Source: Craspedostauros australis
Lineage: Eukaryota; Bacillariophyta; Bacillariophyceae; Mastogloiales; Achnanthaceae
Direction of reading: 5' to 3'
Length of the DNA: 64,000 nt
Assembly (NCBI GenBank): GCA_026770025.1
Contig: JAMXDE010000018.1
Span: 992,001-1,056,000, forward strand
Shown: positions 1 through 10,805 of the stretch, piece after piece
Layout of the letters: each line of letters starts with the position of its first letter
Numbering within the stretch: position 1 is the stretch's first letter
The notes under the pieces: model-generated
Seen by the model: only the letters and a program-made list of their open reading frames with translations
Database searches by the model: none
What the model was told of the DNA's origin: nothing
Program-made: the position numbers and the translations under genes

Positions 1-23
1 ACACTCTATATTATGAACATCTC

Positions 24-3000
24 TCAACACCGTTCAAAGATGCGATAGAGCTTGGAGAGACGAGTCAGCACCGTGAAGGTCCCGTCCTTCAGGAAACGTT
101 CCGGCGGGATCAGGAGGTACGAGATGGCGGGGAAGATTGTGTGCTGGATGAAGGCGGATGCGTTGGTGCGTGGCATGGAGGAGTAGAAGCTGGCGAGTTC
201 GCGGCAGATCCCCTCGAAGCAGGGCCTTTCCTCTTCCCAGTTCACCTGCGTGGCCAACCGGAACAAGAAGATTGCCAATCCGTGTGGCGGTGGCACGTGG
301 CCTTCCATCAGCACAGGTAATCCGGTCAGAATCATCGTGGATTTGCGATTCGGTTCACCTTCTTGTGTTCGTGTTCGTGTTTGTGTGTGTTGCTGTTGCT
401 CTGCGTCATCCATTGTATCCATTGCGCCAGTTACATCTCCGTTCTGCTCTTCAATACGAATGGAGAAGTAATCTTCGAGCATGGTGGCGTTGCTTGCCAA
501 GCAGGTCGTTGCTTGGGATGCGAGTTGCTGGTTGCTTTCGCTCACTTTGAGCAGCGGTGGCACTTTGGTTTGAGCATGGTTGCTGCGCTGCGACGTGGCT
601 GAATCTTGGCTCGATGGCAGGAAGGCTTCGCGCTCCATGTTACGCGTTGTTGTTAACGAGTGCGCGGGCTTGCCATTATCTTCACAATCGCTGCTGCCGT
701 AGTTGAGGGTATTGGTGTGCGAGGTTGAGAACAATCTTGTGGCAGCTGCTGTTGTTGCTGTTGTTGCTGTTTGGCGGTGCTTCTCCTCTGCTGTATTTCC
801 ACTCGCGGCCAAGTAATCCTCCAACTCCAATGCCTGCGCAATGATGGACTGCACATCAATGCAGCCCTGGGCAGTAGCAGTAGCAGTCGCACCTGTGCCC
901 GTACCAACAGTAACACCGGAACCTGCAGCAATGTTGCTACTTGGTTTGCCAAGCTTCGCCATGCTAGCACCGCCACCGAACCGCGCCAAACTCAGTTGGT
1001 AGAACAGCTCCTTTGCCATCTCCACGTGATGGACCAGCACCAGGTGTTCTCCGCACTGCATCAACGATCGCGACGACGCCGACAACACCCCCACAAAGTG
1101 CGCATCCTTGAGCTGCTGCGCCAAGACGTTCGATTTCTGCTTGTTCACGCGTGCGCGAAGGGAGCTGATGGATGTGTAGGTGCACTTGGTGGGTATCACT
1201 CGTTTGGGACGGATCATGGACGCGGCCGTTGTCTTGCGCAATCTCAGCTGCAGAATCTTGTCGTCATCTGGACATGTGCATTTCAGTGCAGCCACGAAAG
1301 CGCCAGGTTGTGTCATATCCACGTTCGCAACGTTCTGCTGGTTGCTCTCGTTCGACCAAGGACAGCCTGGAAGATGCACCTTGGTGGGTAACTCCAGTTG
1401 TCTAGGCATGGGTGATTGCGTTTGTGAATATGCTTGCCCCTGGGGCTGTGCTTGCGCTTGCGACTGCGCTGCTGTTTGTGAAGCCTCGTCATACTGTTGC
1501 GTGAATGTGGATTTGGTGGCGGAGGTTGGTTGATGAACGAGGAATGGTTCAATGGCACCCACCCGTGCGGCATTTGATGTTCGAATCAGTTGGGACGGTG
1601 GAGTCCTCGAATTTTTCCTTTGCATTGAAGGCGACGCATACGGGTTGACGACTGCGCATGTTTGTGTATCATACAGTGCACGAGCAGGCGCATTCAGATG
1701 GACGAGCAGATGGATGAAGGAGTGGAAGAGCAATGTGAGTGTTGATGAGCATCAATAACATGTGATGGACAAGCGATGCATGCCAAATCCAATTGCCTCG
1801 ACAACAACAACAACAGCACCAACCACGGCAATCGCAACAACCTCACATTCACGTACTTGCTGGCCTCTTCGCCAATGGTTCATCGGCATCATTGGTATCG
1901 TCATCGTCCCCAGAACTGTCCGCCTTCCGTTTCCTGTCTGATGATGGCGTGCCTTGTGAAAGGCTGAATCTGCCGTGGTTCGATTGCAACAACGTCGATT
2001 GGGACAAAGCTGTGCTGCTGCTTGCCGTACTGATCGAGCTCTTTGGGAACGTTTGACCCAACGAGGATAAATAGCCTTGTATGTGACGCGAAATCTCCTT
2101 CAACAGCTCATCCTGGTACATGAAGGCAACTTGTCGTTTGGACGGGTGCACGTTGACATCGATCTGTTGCGGCGGTATCTTCAATTGCAGAACGATGATG
2201 GGCCTCGTCGCACTGCGTTCAAAGTTAGAATACACATCATCCACGGCTCGTTTCAGCGGCGAGCAGTCGACGAGCCTATCATTGACGAAGAGAATGAATT
2301 TGGTCACGCGCTGTCTCGTTGCTGTGCAGGATGGTGCCGTGATGTATGCCTTGCATTCGAATTGGAAGATATTGCTGTTGCCAACACTACGCGTAATTGC
2401 AAAGTTGTTGGCGTCGTCGGCATCATTCGCAGCAGCATTCTTTGTTTCAGTGTTGGAAGCGTACTGCTTCGGTATGCGAATCTTGACCTGCTTCCCTCGC
2501 ATCTTTTCTTCCACAGGATCCACGTGCCGAATGTTGGCATTCTTGTGCTGCATGGACGTGTAGTGAATGTGGGGTTCGAGGTTGGAGGCAAAGATGTGCG
2601 CCATCACTTGCTTGGTTGCTGTTTGGATGCTCTTCAACACCTGCGCTGACTCGTCGCTGTCGTCGTTGTCGTCACCACTCGTGCTGTGTTGCGCATTGGT
2701 CTGTGTCGCAGAGTGCAATTGCGACTCCAAAGACGAATTGGAATTGGCCGTCAATTGCGATTCGTATTGCGACAGCAGCAGCATCAAGTTATGGCTCTTT
2801 GTCTGGCTGCCATACTGGAACGCTGCATGTGTCGGCGGCGTCAACGGCGACAAGCGTTGTGATGTGAGAGAGTTGGGCGATAACGAGAAGGAGAATCCTT
2901 GTTGTGTCTGCGTCTTTGTCTGCGCTTGTGATTCCTGCGATTGTTGCTGCTTGACAAGCGTCCGCACCATGGGTAGGTTGCTCGTGTTCAAATCGACCGA

Positions 3001-4020
3001 GACACCGCGTGATGCGAATTTGCTGTTGGACGTTTTTGGGCCACCACCTGCGCCACTGCGCTGACAGATGAATCCGACGTAAGGATACTGGATGGCATAG
3101 GCCTGGAGGATTTGCAGGATCTTGTTGTATTCATCATTCGCCGATTTGGTGTAGATCTGCCGACGATGCGGGACATTGTAAAACAGATCCTGCACGACGA
3201 TGGTGGTCCCCTTCGTCCGACGCGCCGTCCTGCCGGGTTTCTTCTTGCGTGGTTGGCCGTTCATGTACATCTGGCTGTGCGCGATCTTGTCATGCTTCGT
3301 ACGCGATGTGATGGTGAGCCGGCTAACCATGCTGATGGATGCCAGCGCTTCGCCACGAAATCCAAATGTATCCAGCTGTGAGATGGATGGCACCTTGGGC
3401 GAAGGTGGTACCGCCGGTGCTGATGGTGTTTGCGCCGATGACGATGTCGACGAGGCGGATGCTACCGATGCTTGTTGCATGGCGTCATTGGTGGATGACC
3501 GCATGTCTGCTTCCGTGACAAGCTCGCTGATTCGTCGGCTGTGGCCTTCTTTTATCGACTGAATGGCACTGGGCTTGCCGCCACCATCTGCGTTGCCAAT
3601 GTTGTTGTTGTTGCTGCTTGGAGTTGGCACATTCGCACCAGCTGCCACATTCTCATTCTCATTCTGATTTTCATCCACTTGCGACACATCCAACTCTCCG
3701 TACTTGGAAGTCGCATGCCGCGTGGCCGCCAACGGCAAATCGCCGTACGGAATCCCGCAACCATCATCGATGATCGTGAGCTTTTGAATGCCCCCCTTCT
3801 CCACCTGCACTTCGATGCGCGTGCTTCCAGCATCGAGGCAATTCTCAATGAGCTCCTTGACGACGGAAGCAGGACTTTGCACCACTTCACCAGCCGCGAT
3901 CTGATCCACGATGTGCTGGGGCAGCACTGAGATGGAACCGCCACGTTTCTTTCGGTTTGCGGTGGATGTTGTCGAAGTCGAAATCGAGGCGTTCGCGGCC
4001 GTGGATGGAGTGGTGGACAT
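24..4020 (-). CDS. MLH1: DNA mismatch repair protein MLH1, two exons
   Basis: Encodes the MutL-homologue subunit that pairs with PMS-type partners in nuclear mismatch repair. Exon 1 is 4020-1857 and exon 2 is 1651-24. The intron (1856-1652, 205 bp) has donor GTACGT and acceptor GCGCAG and joins the frames in phase 1, giving about 1263 residues against 756 in human MLH1. 4020 is the first ATG of the open frame and has A at -3. The GHKL ATPase motifs are visible (IAAGEVVQSPASVVKELIENCLDAGST, split here as IAAGEVV and ELIENCLDAG; DDGCGI; GFRGEALASI), followed by the VDVNVHP motif of the transducer domain. The C-terminal MLH1 dimerisation domain ends in the conserved FERC. The extra length is Asn/Gln/Ser-rich insertion in the ATP-lid region, after the first third of the ATPase and in the linker. 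Family identity is firm; the exact intron borders are inferred. Confidence 0.93.
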
Positions 4021-4718
4021 GCTGTGCGCAGGAACGTGGAGTGGCGATTGTTCTTTTGCTGTATTGGTGCTCTGTTCGTGGATTTCTTGTTCGTTTCCGT
4101 CAGCCCGCTCTTGCGCCGAATTGAATTGAGTCGAGTTGAGTTGGGTGATGAAAAGCGTGGTCTCGACTCTGCTCGTATGCTGAGGACTGCGTTCTGTGTG
4201 CCGATTTCTCCACGCAACCACTGCCTTTGTCAACAGATCACCATCTCAGCGCGTCTCTGCTTTGCAATGGATGGTGTTGTTGTGATCGTATAGCAGCAGA
4301 ACAATGGTTCCTGCTATTACTCGTATCGCGAACTGTGTGGTTGCATTCGATTGTGGGTGTTTGCAATTGGATGAATGATGTTGAAGAGGAAACGTGATTT
4401 TGTGCGATTTGTGAAGAAAAACGGTTCTGTCCTCTCGCTTGTGAACAAAGCGCACGGTTTCGAATTGTGGCCGCTCGGTCTGTCTGTCTGTACGTCATGG
4501 GAGACTTCGCGCCATTCTTTTTTGCATCCACCTTGGCACGATTGCAAATCATGGCACGACTCGACATCAACCACACCATGTCCACAAACGCTCACATCAA
4601 TCTGGATCCGTGCTCAGGAGATCCATCCCAAGCGCATCCACAATAATACCACCAACTTCCACACTCACATCACAAGCAGACACGAGAGGAGGAAACCGCA
4701 AACGCAGCAGTTCTCAAG
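4021..4718. promoter_or_regulatory. Shared MLH1/TRMO divergent promoter region
   Basis: A 698-bp interval between two divergent start codons, so it must hold both promoters and 5' leaders. No conserved element could be assigned by eye. The MLH1 frame stays open up to about 4233 but without an ATG upstream of 4020. Confidence 0.5.
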
Positions 4719-6116
4719 ATGAGCAGCATGCCAAAAGCAGGCTCGCCATTGTCCGCATCTGCTTGGGCAAACGTGGTGTTGGTGGCAGCCACTGCCGTGA
4801 CAACAAGCGCCGTCTGGTACATTGCCACAGCCGCAGCCGGATCACCCAAGCCGAATGGCTCGCAGGATCTCATTGAGCAGTGGGAGAAGAAGCGCGATCA
4901 GGAACGCACGGGGCGAATCCGCGCGGAAGTCAAGCTGCGCAAGCTCCTGGAACAGCAGGAGGCATCTCGGTTGTTGGGTCAGGGGGCTGGGGCAGTGGAC
5001 GGGGCTGGAGGTGCACTGGTGTCGGCTGCGAACAGCACCTCGGCCGCTACCGCTGCTGCTGGCAGAAGCAACAACAGAAATGATGCCAAGACCTTCTCAC
5101 CCAAATCGGTGTTCGAGATCTCCAAGTCGTCCCCCAGCATGTCGCTGATCTGCATCGGCCGCATCATCTCGCCCTACACCAAACGCATGGGCACGCCGCG
5201 CCAAGGCATGCTGGTCCCATCGTCACGCGGCTTCGTGCAGCTGGATTGCGACGCCGTGGCACCCGAGACCCTCGACGGCATCGATCAGTACAGCCACGCC
5301 TGGATCATCTTTCGCTTCCACAAGAACACGTCGTTGTCCAGCATGCGCAACAAGAAATCCAAGATCCGACCACCGCGCGGCAAGGGCATCAAGGTCGGCA
5401 TGCTCTCGACGCGATCGCCGCATCGACCCAACGACATCGGCCTTTCCTTGGTGCAGGTGCATGCCTGGGAACCGTCCAAGAAGCGGCTGCACATTCGGGG
5501 ATTGGATCTCGTGCACGACACGCCCGTCTACGATATCAAGCCGTACGTGCCGTGGGATATTCCGCCCGGAATTTACTCGCCGCAGCAAGCCGAGGGGATC
5601 CTTCAGGTTCCCGATTGGGTGGAACGGCAAGACGATGTGCTGCCGGACGTCATCTTTCATGACGATGCCTACGAGTCGTTGCGGTACTTTGTCGAACGTC
5701 GCAACGTCCTGTCTCCTCTGTATTCGATTCCCAAAAAGAAGAAGAAGAAGAAGCACGATGCGTCGGCAACAGCAGGAACAGCGGCAACGGCAAGCGGCAG
5801 CAGCGCGTTGTTGGACGCGGCACAAACTCTGCGTGAGATTCTGGCGCAGGATCCCCGGTCATCGCACAAGGGCTTGTCCAAGAACCAACGCGAGACAGTA
5901 TCCAGTTCGCAGACAACAACACCGCCGAAAACTCAGACGCTGTCAGTAACCAACGATGGGAATGTTGCCGACGTGGACGACGGCACCTACCGGCTCCTGT
6001 TCGGCCCGTTGCAGGTGGAGTTCGTGGTGCGATCGGACGGAGCGGAGATCGTCAAGGTAGATCTCGCATCGCAGGAGGCATTGCAAAGCGTTGATGTTCA
6101 AGTTGGAGCAACGTAG
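4719..6116 (+). CDS. TRMO: tRNA (adenine(37)-N6)-methyltransferase, TsaA/TRMO family
   Basis: Probable SAM-dependent enzyme that methylates N6 of t6A37 in tRNA. The 465-residue product has the TsaA-like beta-barrel domain at about residues 145-305: IGRIISPYTKRMGTPRQG, then RGFVQLD, SHAWIIFRFHKN, and the SAM-site signature TRSPHRPNDIGLS followed by DIKPYVPWD. A C-terminal piece (YRLLFGPLQVEF) matches the short extension seen in eukaryotic TRMO. Residues about 13-38 form a hydrophobic segment that could be a signal anchor or organelle leader; human TRMO lacks one. A Lys-rich run and an Ala/Ser-rich stretch separate the two conserved parts. The ATG has A at -3. It is divergent from MLH1 and has no intron. 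Confidence 0.9.
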   Translation: MSSMPKAGSPLSASAWANVVLVAATAVTTSAVWYIATAAAGSPKPNGSQDLIEQWEKKRDQERTGRIRAEVKLRKLLEQQEASRLLGQGAGAVDGAGGALVSAANSTSAATAAAGRSNNRNDAKTFSPKSVFEISKSSPSMSLICIGRIISPYTKRMGTPRQGMLVPSSRGFVQLDCDAVAPETLDGIDQYSHAWIIFRFHKNTSLSSMRNKKSKIRPPRGKGIKVGMLSTRSPHRPNDIGLSLVQVHAWEPSKKRLHIRGLDLVHDTPVYDIKPYVPWDIPPGIYSPQQAEGILQVPDWVERQDDVLPDVIFHDDAYESLRYFVERRNVLSPLYSIPKKKKKKKHDASATAGTAATASGSSALLDAAQTLREILAQDPRSSHKGLSKNQRETVSSSQTTTPPKTQTLSVTNDGNVADVDDGTYRLLFGPLQVEFVVRSDGAEIVKVDLASQEALQSVDVQVGAT

Positions 6117-6670
6117 GCAATGCACACAAGCAGTGGTGATGCACACAGACAGAGCACTGGCTGTGAATAGCTGAAGCGATTGATGAAAAGGCTACGAGCC
6201 TCTCGCGTTGCACGTGCGCCGCGAGACATTGGATCCATGTGTCCTTGTGCGAGTTGAGACTCCAAACAAGTATCATCGCTCCATATCGATAGCCAGGCTA
6301 GAGTACCGACCTATTATAGAATAGAATATCATGCGACGCATCGTATCGTGCAGTAGAGTAGAGCAGAGCAGAGCAAGTGTATCCCGCACACGTGACCATG
6401 CAGGGTATGGATCGCCATCGGTGACAAGAGAAGATTGGGAAGCACTGCCTACTCTGGTGTGGCGTTGTTCGTTGTTGGGTTTGTTGGGTTTGTTTGTACA
6501 AGAAACGTGGCAGAGAGAGAGAGAGATCTTTTCGCGATCTTTCCCTTTGTGACACCAGTTCGCTCAGGAACAGATTTCTTGGCACAGCGGGCAGTTGCTG
6601 GTCACGCACAATAGCACATCAACACATCAACACATCACATCCACGCATCACATCCACGCATCACATCACA
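6117..6670. other. Intergenic, TRMO to ABM gene
   Basis: No gene seen. It contains short AG-rich simple sequence near 6510 and, just before the next start codon, imperfect tandem CACATC/CATCAACA repeats (about 6613-6670) that lie in the likely 5' leader of the ABM gene. Confidence 0.6.
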
Positions 6671-7416
6671 ATGAAGGTCTTCTCCACCACCTTGCTCCGC
6701 CTCTCCACCTGCACTGCCTTCCTCACTGCCAAGCCCACATCGACATCCACCTTCACGCGCAGCTTCTCTCGCACAGCCATGCAGGCCGGCAAGCCTTTCG
6801 GTATCATCGTCGAGGTGGTCCTTGACAAATCCCGCACAGACGAATTCCTCAGCATCATGGAGAACAACGCCATCAGCTCTCGCAAGGAACCGGGCTGCCT
6901 TCGGTTTGGTACGTTATGCTGTCCACTCTGCTGTCTATTGTATAACGCTTTATAATGCTATGCATTGCGATGTTCCTCTGGTCATCGTGCAGTGATCCTG
7001 TCGTCGTCGACGTTGCTGTCTGCGCGTGATGATGCTGGGCACATGGAGTAGTTGGGATATGCCATGCTGCATTATTCTCACTTATCAACTCGCACCATGG
7101 GCTAAACTTCATCACTCTCCTCCTCCCCTTCCTCCTTCTGCTGTTGCTATTTTCCAACACGCACACCACTGTGCACCAACAACACAATCTTCGCATCCCA
7201 ACCAACCAACCAACCAACCAACTATCTAATTTCGCAGATGTTCTACGGGACCAGTCCAACCCAGACAAGTACTTTTTCTACGAGGTATACGAGAGTGCAG
7301 CAGCAGTGGACTTCCACAAGACCCAGCCGCACTACGCTGCATGGGCGGATTTCAAGGAGAGTGGCGGGGCCATCTCCTCCGTCAGCCACAAGGCCGACGG
7401 AGAGTTCATGTCCTAA
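6671..7416 (+). CDS. Antibiotic biosynthesis monooxygenase (ABM) domain protein, two exons
   Basis: Small dimeric alpha-beta-barrel protein of the ABM/YgiN group, probably a quinol or small-molecule oxygenase; the substrate is unknown. Exon 1 is 6671-6908 and exon 2 is 7238-7416. The intron (6909-7237, 329 bp) has donor GTACGT and acceptor TTCGCAG and restores the family core GCLRFDVLRD across the junction (split codon G|AT, Asp). Further family signatures are GIIVEVVLD, FFYEVYES and PHYAAW. About 40 N-terminal residues rich in Ser/Thr/Arg precede the domain and look like an organelle targeting leader; a CTAF segment loosely resembles the diatom plastid cleavage motif, but mitochondria cannot be excluded. 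The product is about 138 residues, the usual size plus a leader. Confidence 0.85.
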
Positions 7417-7831
7417 GTTACTTTGGATATGTACGTAATGTGAAACAAGGCGAAACCAGCAGGCTCATGATATACCATAGCTTAGGGCCTTCACACTCCC
7501 AGGTCTACGCCTGAGCGAGAACAATCTCATTTGCAACACATCACAAAGCGATCGAACACCGCATCATGCTCTGTGAGTGTTGTACTTGTATGGACTCTGC
7601 CACGGACAACCTTGTGGGACTGTTGCCGCACACATTCTGCATCCTCCCACTCAGGTCGGAGTAAATGCCTGTTGCATCCTTTCTCACATTGGAAAGTACA
7701 CTAGAAAGAGCTGGGTGGCATGGAATAGCTTATACTTCCAGCAGCATCGCAGGTAGACATTTATATTCAGTATGGTAGTCGATTTTATTATGCTAATGCA
7801 TTCTAATTGAGGTTGACTTCAGTCACATTCC
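7417..7831. other. Intergenic, downstream of ABM gene
   Basis: No gene or repeat recognised; probably holds the 3' end of the ABM transcript. Confidence 0.5.
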
Positions 7832-8158
7832 CATTTGCCGTAACCACCGCTGGACGACAGCTTGGGATACAACTCGCACGTCTTCAAGGCTTCGTCGAAC
7901 TTATCGCGCAGCGTATCAAAGTCCTCCAATCCCACAGCGATGCGGATGAGGTTGGGCGAGACGTCGTAGCTCATGGCGAAATCCAACTCATTATAATGCG
8001 CCAGCAGCGTGTAGGAACACACCAGCGTGAAATTGGTCCCCAACGACGGACCCTTCGCGACGTCGAGCACGTCGTAGAACGTCCGCTGGCACATGTGCGA
8101 GTCGAGGTGGATGGACATCAGTCCTCCGTACCCGCCGTTGGGCTTGAGGTATTCGGAA
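7832..8158 (-). pseudogene. Duplicated 3' fragment of the cystathionine gamma-synthase gene
   Basis: This segment matches the 3' end of the intact gene at 42642-44912 at about 96% by eye, from the stop-codon region up to the codons for EYLK. It encodes about 105 residues of the C-terminal PLP-enzyme domain (GGYGGLMSIHLDSH, YDVSPNLIRIAVG) and lacks the active-site lysine and the whole N-terminal three quarters. The frame is still open but the stop codon of the parent has been altered. Homology breaks at 8158, where a transposon is inserted, and resumes for about 40 bp at 10764. It is a recent partial duplication rather than a functional gene. Confidence 0.9.
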
Positions 8159-8610
8159 TGAGCAAATTCACTAACCAGGTCGTTTTTGAGGCCAAAGTTC
8201 ACTCACCAGGTCGTTTTGGTGCCTGGCACGATGATTGGATCAATGAAATGGCCGGCGTATCACTGCGACAGACTCGAAAATAATAATTTAGCCACGGAGT
8301 CGACACATCAACCATTTCCCTGTTGGACAGCGTAGAGTACTCTAGTTCATGATGTTGTTGATGAATGCTGTTGAGCAGAGGGTCGGACCTGCTATATTGC
8401 ATACTGACATCAGCCATTGGCATGTCCCTACCTTGAACATTCTACATCCAACTGGAAGGAGATTCAGATCACATGTAGTCAGTTCCTGTGATACCATTCG
8501 GTCGCAGTGTGTATTGTGTTGGTTATATGTGCATGCAAAGGTCAAGCATACTTGATTCTACCAACCGCATCACTCCAAACACACTCCAAAGGGTACGGCC
8601 ACGAAGTTTG
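8159..8610 (+). repeat. Left long terminal inverted repeat of element F
   Basis: Pairs with the reverse complement of 10312-10763. Its outer part contains two tandem copies of a 30-bp unit with the core ACCAGGTCGTTTTG. Another conserved block, around 8391-8425 (TTGCATACTGACATCAGCCA), is shared exactly with the other arm. Confidence 0.85.
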
Positions 8611-10330
8611 AGGTCTCTAATCCGTCTGGAAGGTACTCATATCGATGGATCTGGATATCATGTGATCCTGTGTGTGGCAGTACTGTGAGCAACGCATCAA
8701 ACTGTATAGTAACTCGACCATTTGTGCAGGTAAAATTTCAGTTGCGATCCAATCCAACACTACCACCACTCCAAGCACACTCCAAAGGGTACGGATATGG
8801 AATTTGAAGTCTAGACTCGGGTTGGAAAGGAGCGAAATCTACGGATGCAGATATTGAATGGAAATGACTGGCGTCGTTACATAGGGCTCATCTGCGCGCA
8901 TGCCAATACCCCTTTCTGATGGATCCAAGACCTCAAACTCCATAGCCGTACCCTTGGAGTGTGCTTGGAGTGGTGGTAGTGTTGGATTGGATCGCAATTG
9001 ACATTTTACATGCACAAATGGTCGAGTTACTGTACAGTTTGATGCGTAGCTCACAGTACCACCCCCACAGCATCACATGACATCCTGATCCGTAGATTTC
9101 GATCCTTTCCACATGGATCTATCACTGTCAGGAATCGAGGGTACGACTATGCCGTATTATCCTAGATTGCCGCACCTCCCATAATACCAAAATTAGACTC
9201 ACCGATCTATCAAAGTCGGACACGCTTCCAAGTCTATTGTGAACCTCCTCCTCTGTGTGTCAAGAGTATGACGGACGACGGACAGACTAATCGTGAGACA
9301 TGGTTTGAGTGGATTGACGAACTGGTATGGCGAACGATGGATGTGAAAGGGAGACTGGAACACCGAAGTGTTCCAAGCATGAGGGTTGACCGGTTAACCT
9401 GAAACATCTATGCAAGAACGCAATCACGGATTGAATCGCTCGGAACCCAGAACATGATTACGTAACCGACAGAGAACCAGCGAAGGAGAACAAAGCGCGG
9501 ACTGGAACAACATCGAAGGACTGGACCGATCGTGCCAGAACTCCATGTTCTGAGCAAGTGTGATTGTCGGTGAGCATGTGAGAGGAGTGAGTGAACAACA
9601 CGGAAGAGTGTACTGAATGAGTGATGGATGCCTGATGAGAAGAGAGTGAATCAAGCATCAGCATGCATGCACCTCAGGAGTGTAGACCGATACCTCAACA
9701 GACGAGCATGGTGAAATGCACTTGTCATGAGCAATGAAATGGGCATGATAGAGAGAGATTGCAATGATGATTGTAAGGGGGCAACTACAGGAGGCCACCA
9801 ACAGCATCATGGGCAAACGAGTTGACGATTTGAGAAATGAGTGTGTTGTTCTCACAGTTCTAAAACGGTACAGTTTAATAAGCATTAGACTATATCTATA
9901 ACCCCGGATTTCCAACATATCACTTTGATCTCTATATCCGTAACCTTTGCAGGAGGCTCGGAGTCATCGAAGCGTTGGATTGGAATATGATTGACATTTT
10001 GTCTGCACACATGCTCAGAACGCTGTACAGCGCGATGCGTACCATTCCGTAATGCTTGGTATCAGCATCCGTAGAATTGGATCCCTTCTAAACGGATCTA
10101 GGACTTCAAACTCGATGACCGTACTCTTTGGAGTGAGCTTGGAGTTGTCCAGTTGATTGGATCTCTGAAAATGGCCTGTGCAATACATCGATATGCATAA
10201 TACTGCACAAGGCGATGCATACTGTGCAGTCTTGTCCGACGCAGTACTGCGTGGTATCAGCATCCATAGATTTCGATAACTTCCAGATGGCTCTAACACT
10301 GCAGGCTCCATGGCCGTACTCTTGGGAGTG
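8572..10330. repeat. Internal ~200-bp repeat units in both orientations (excluding solo LTR)
   Basis: Each unit begins near a CACTCCAAGCACACTCCAAA-type block and runs through a GTACGG...TCCGTAGATTTCGAT-like segment. About two units read forward from 8572. About three read in reverse between 8880-9125 and 9924-10330. The orientation switches near 8870, so most of the transposon could fold into one large hairpin. Confidence 0.75.
9126..9917 (+). mobile_element. Solo LTR (E), related to the LTR of element A
   Basis: It starts TGTCAGGAATCGAGGG and ends TTCCAACA, flanked by a 6-bp duplication TATCAC (9120-9125 and 9918-9923). Both ends align with element A's LTR: the CCGCACCTCCC block near its start, and the CTCACAGTTCTAAAACGGTAC and AACCCCGGATTTCCAACA blocks at its end. 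The middle is diverged. It is therefore an older member or subfamily reduced to one LTR by recombination. It is inserted in element F. Confidence 0.88.
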
Positions 10331-10763
10331 TGCTTGGAGTGGTGCAGTTGGTATCATCAAATATGCTTGACCTTTCGTATGCACAGTACACACAGTGACC
10401 GAACGGTATCGCAGGAATGGACTACATGTAATCTGAAACTCCTCGCAGTTGGGTCTGGACCATCCCAAAGTAGGTACATGCCAATGGCTGATGTCAGTAT
10501 GCAATATAATTGGTTTAACCCTCTACTCGCATTCCACAGAACAGGATTCATCAACATCATCATCGACTTGTCTCGTCTACTCTACTCTACTCGACTCTAC
10601 TGGGAAACGGTTGACATGTGTATTTCGCGGCTAAATTAATATTTTCGTCGTTGTCGCAAGGACGCGCCTGTCAACAGTCCGGCCATTGTGATTGGTCAGG
10701 CACCAAAACGACCTGGTTAGTGAACTTTGGCATCCAAAACGACCTGGTTAGTGGATTTGCTCA
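10312..10763 (-). repeat. Right long terminal inverted repeat of element F
   Basis: Mirror of 8159-8610, with the same duplicated ACCAGGTCGTTTTG core on the opposite strand and the same TTGCATACTGACATCAGCCA block near 10485-10505. Confidence 0.85.
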
Positions 10764-10805
10764 ATTCGGAATAGAGGGGCGCACAGAACTTGGGGTGCGA
10801 CACGC
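10764..10805 (-). pseudogene. Distal remnant of the cystathionine gamma-synthase fragment
   Basis: It resumes the homology broken at 8158 (AATAGAGGGGCGCACAGAA, compare 42968-42986) and decays after about 40 bp. It starts with the second copy of the transposon's target duplication. Confidence 0.85.

Larger units (their letters stand above)
8159..10763. mobile_element. Foldback-like DNA transposon with long inverted repeats (element F)
   Basis: The ends are TGAGCAAAT and ATTTGCTCA, flanked by the 8-bp duplication ATTCGGAA (8151-8158 and 10764-10771). The insertion splits the synthase fragment exactly there. Terminal inverted repeats are very similar for about 80 bp and remain alignable, more diverged, for about 450 bp. 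The interior is built of roughly 200-bp units in both orientations. No transposase ORF is present, so it is non-autonomous. An 8-bp duplication fits hAT elements (or P-like); long inverted repeats fit MULE or foldback elements. A 9-bp reading with one extra base is also possible, so the superfamily is open. Removing the solo LTR inside it leaves about 1.8 kb. Confidence 0.85.

Noticed and set aside
24-1733. Separate 569-codon gene downstream of MLH1
   Set aside because: Its content is the MLH1 C-terminal domain ending in FERC, and splice signals join it in phase to the upstream exon.
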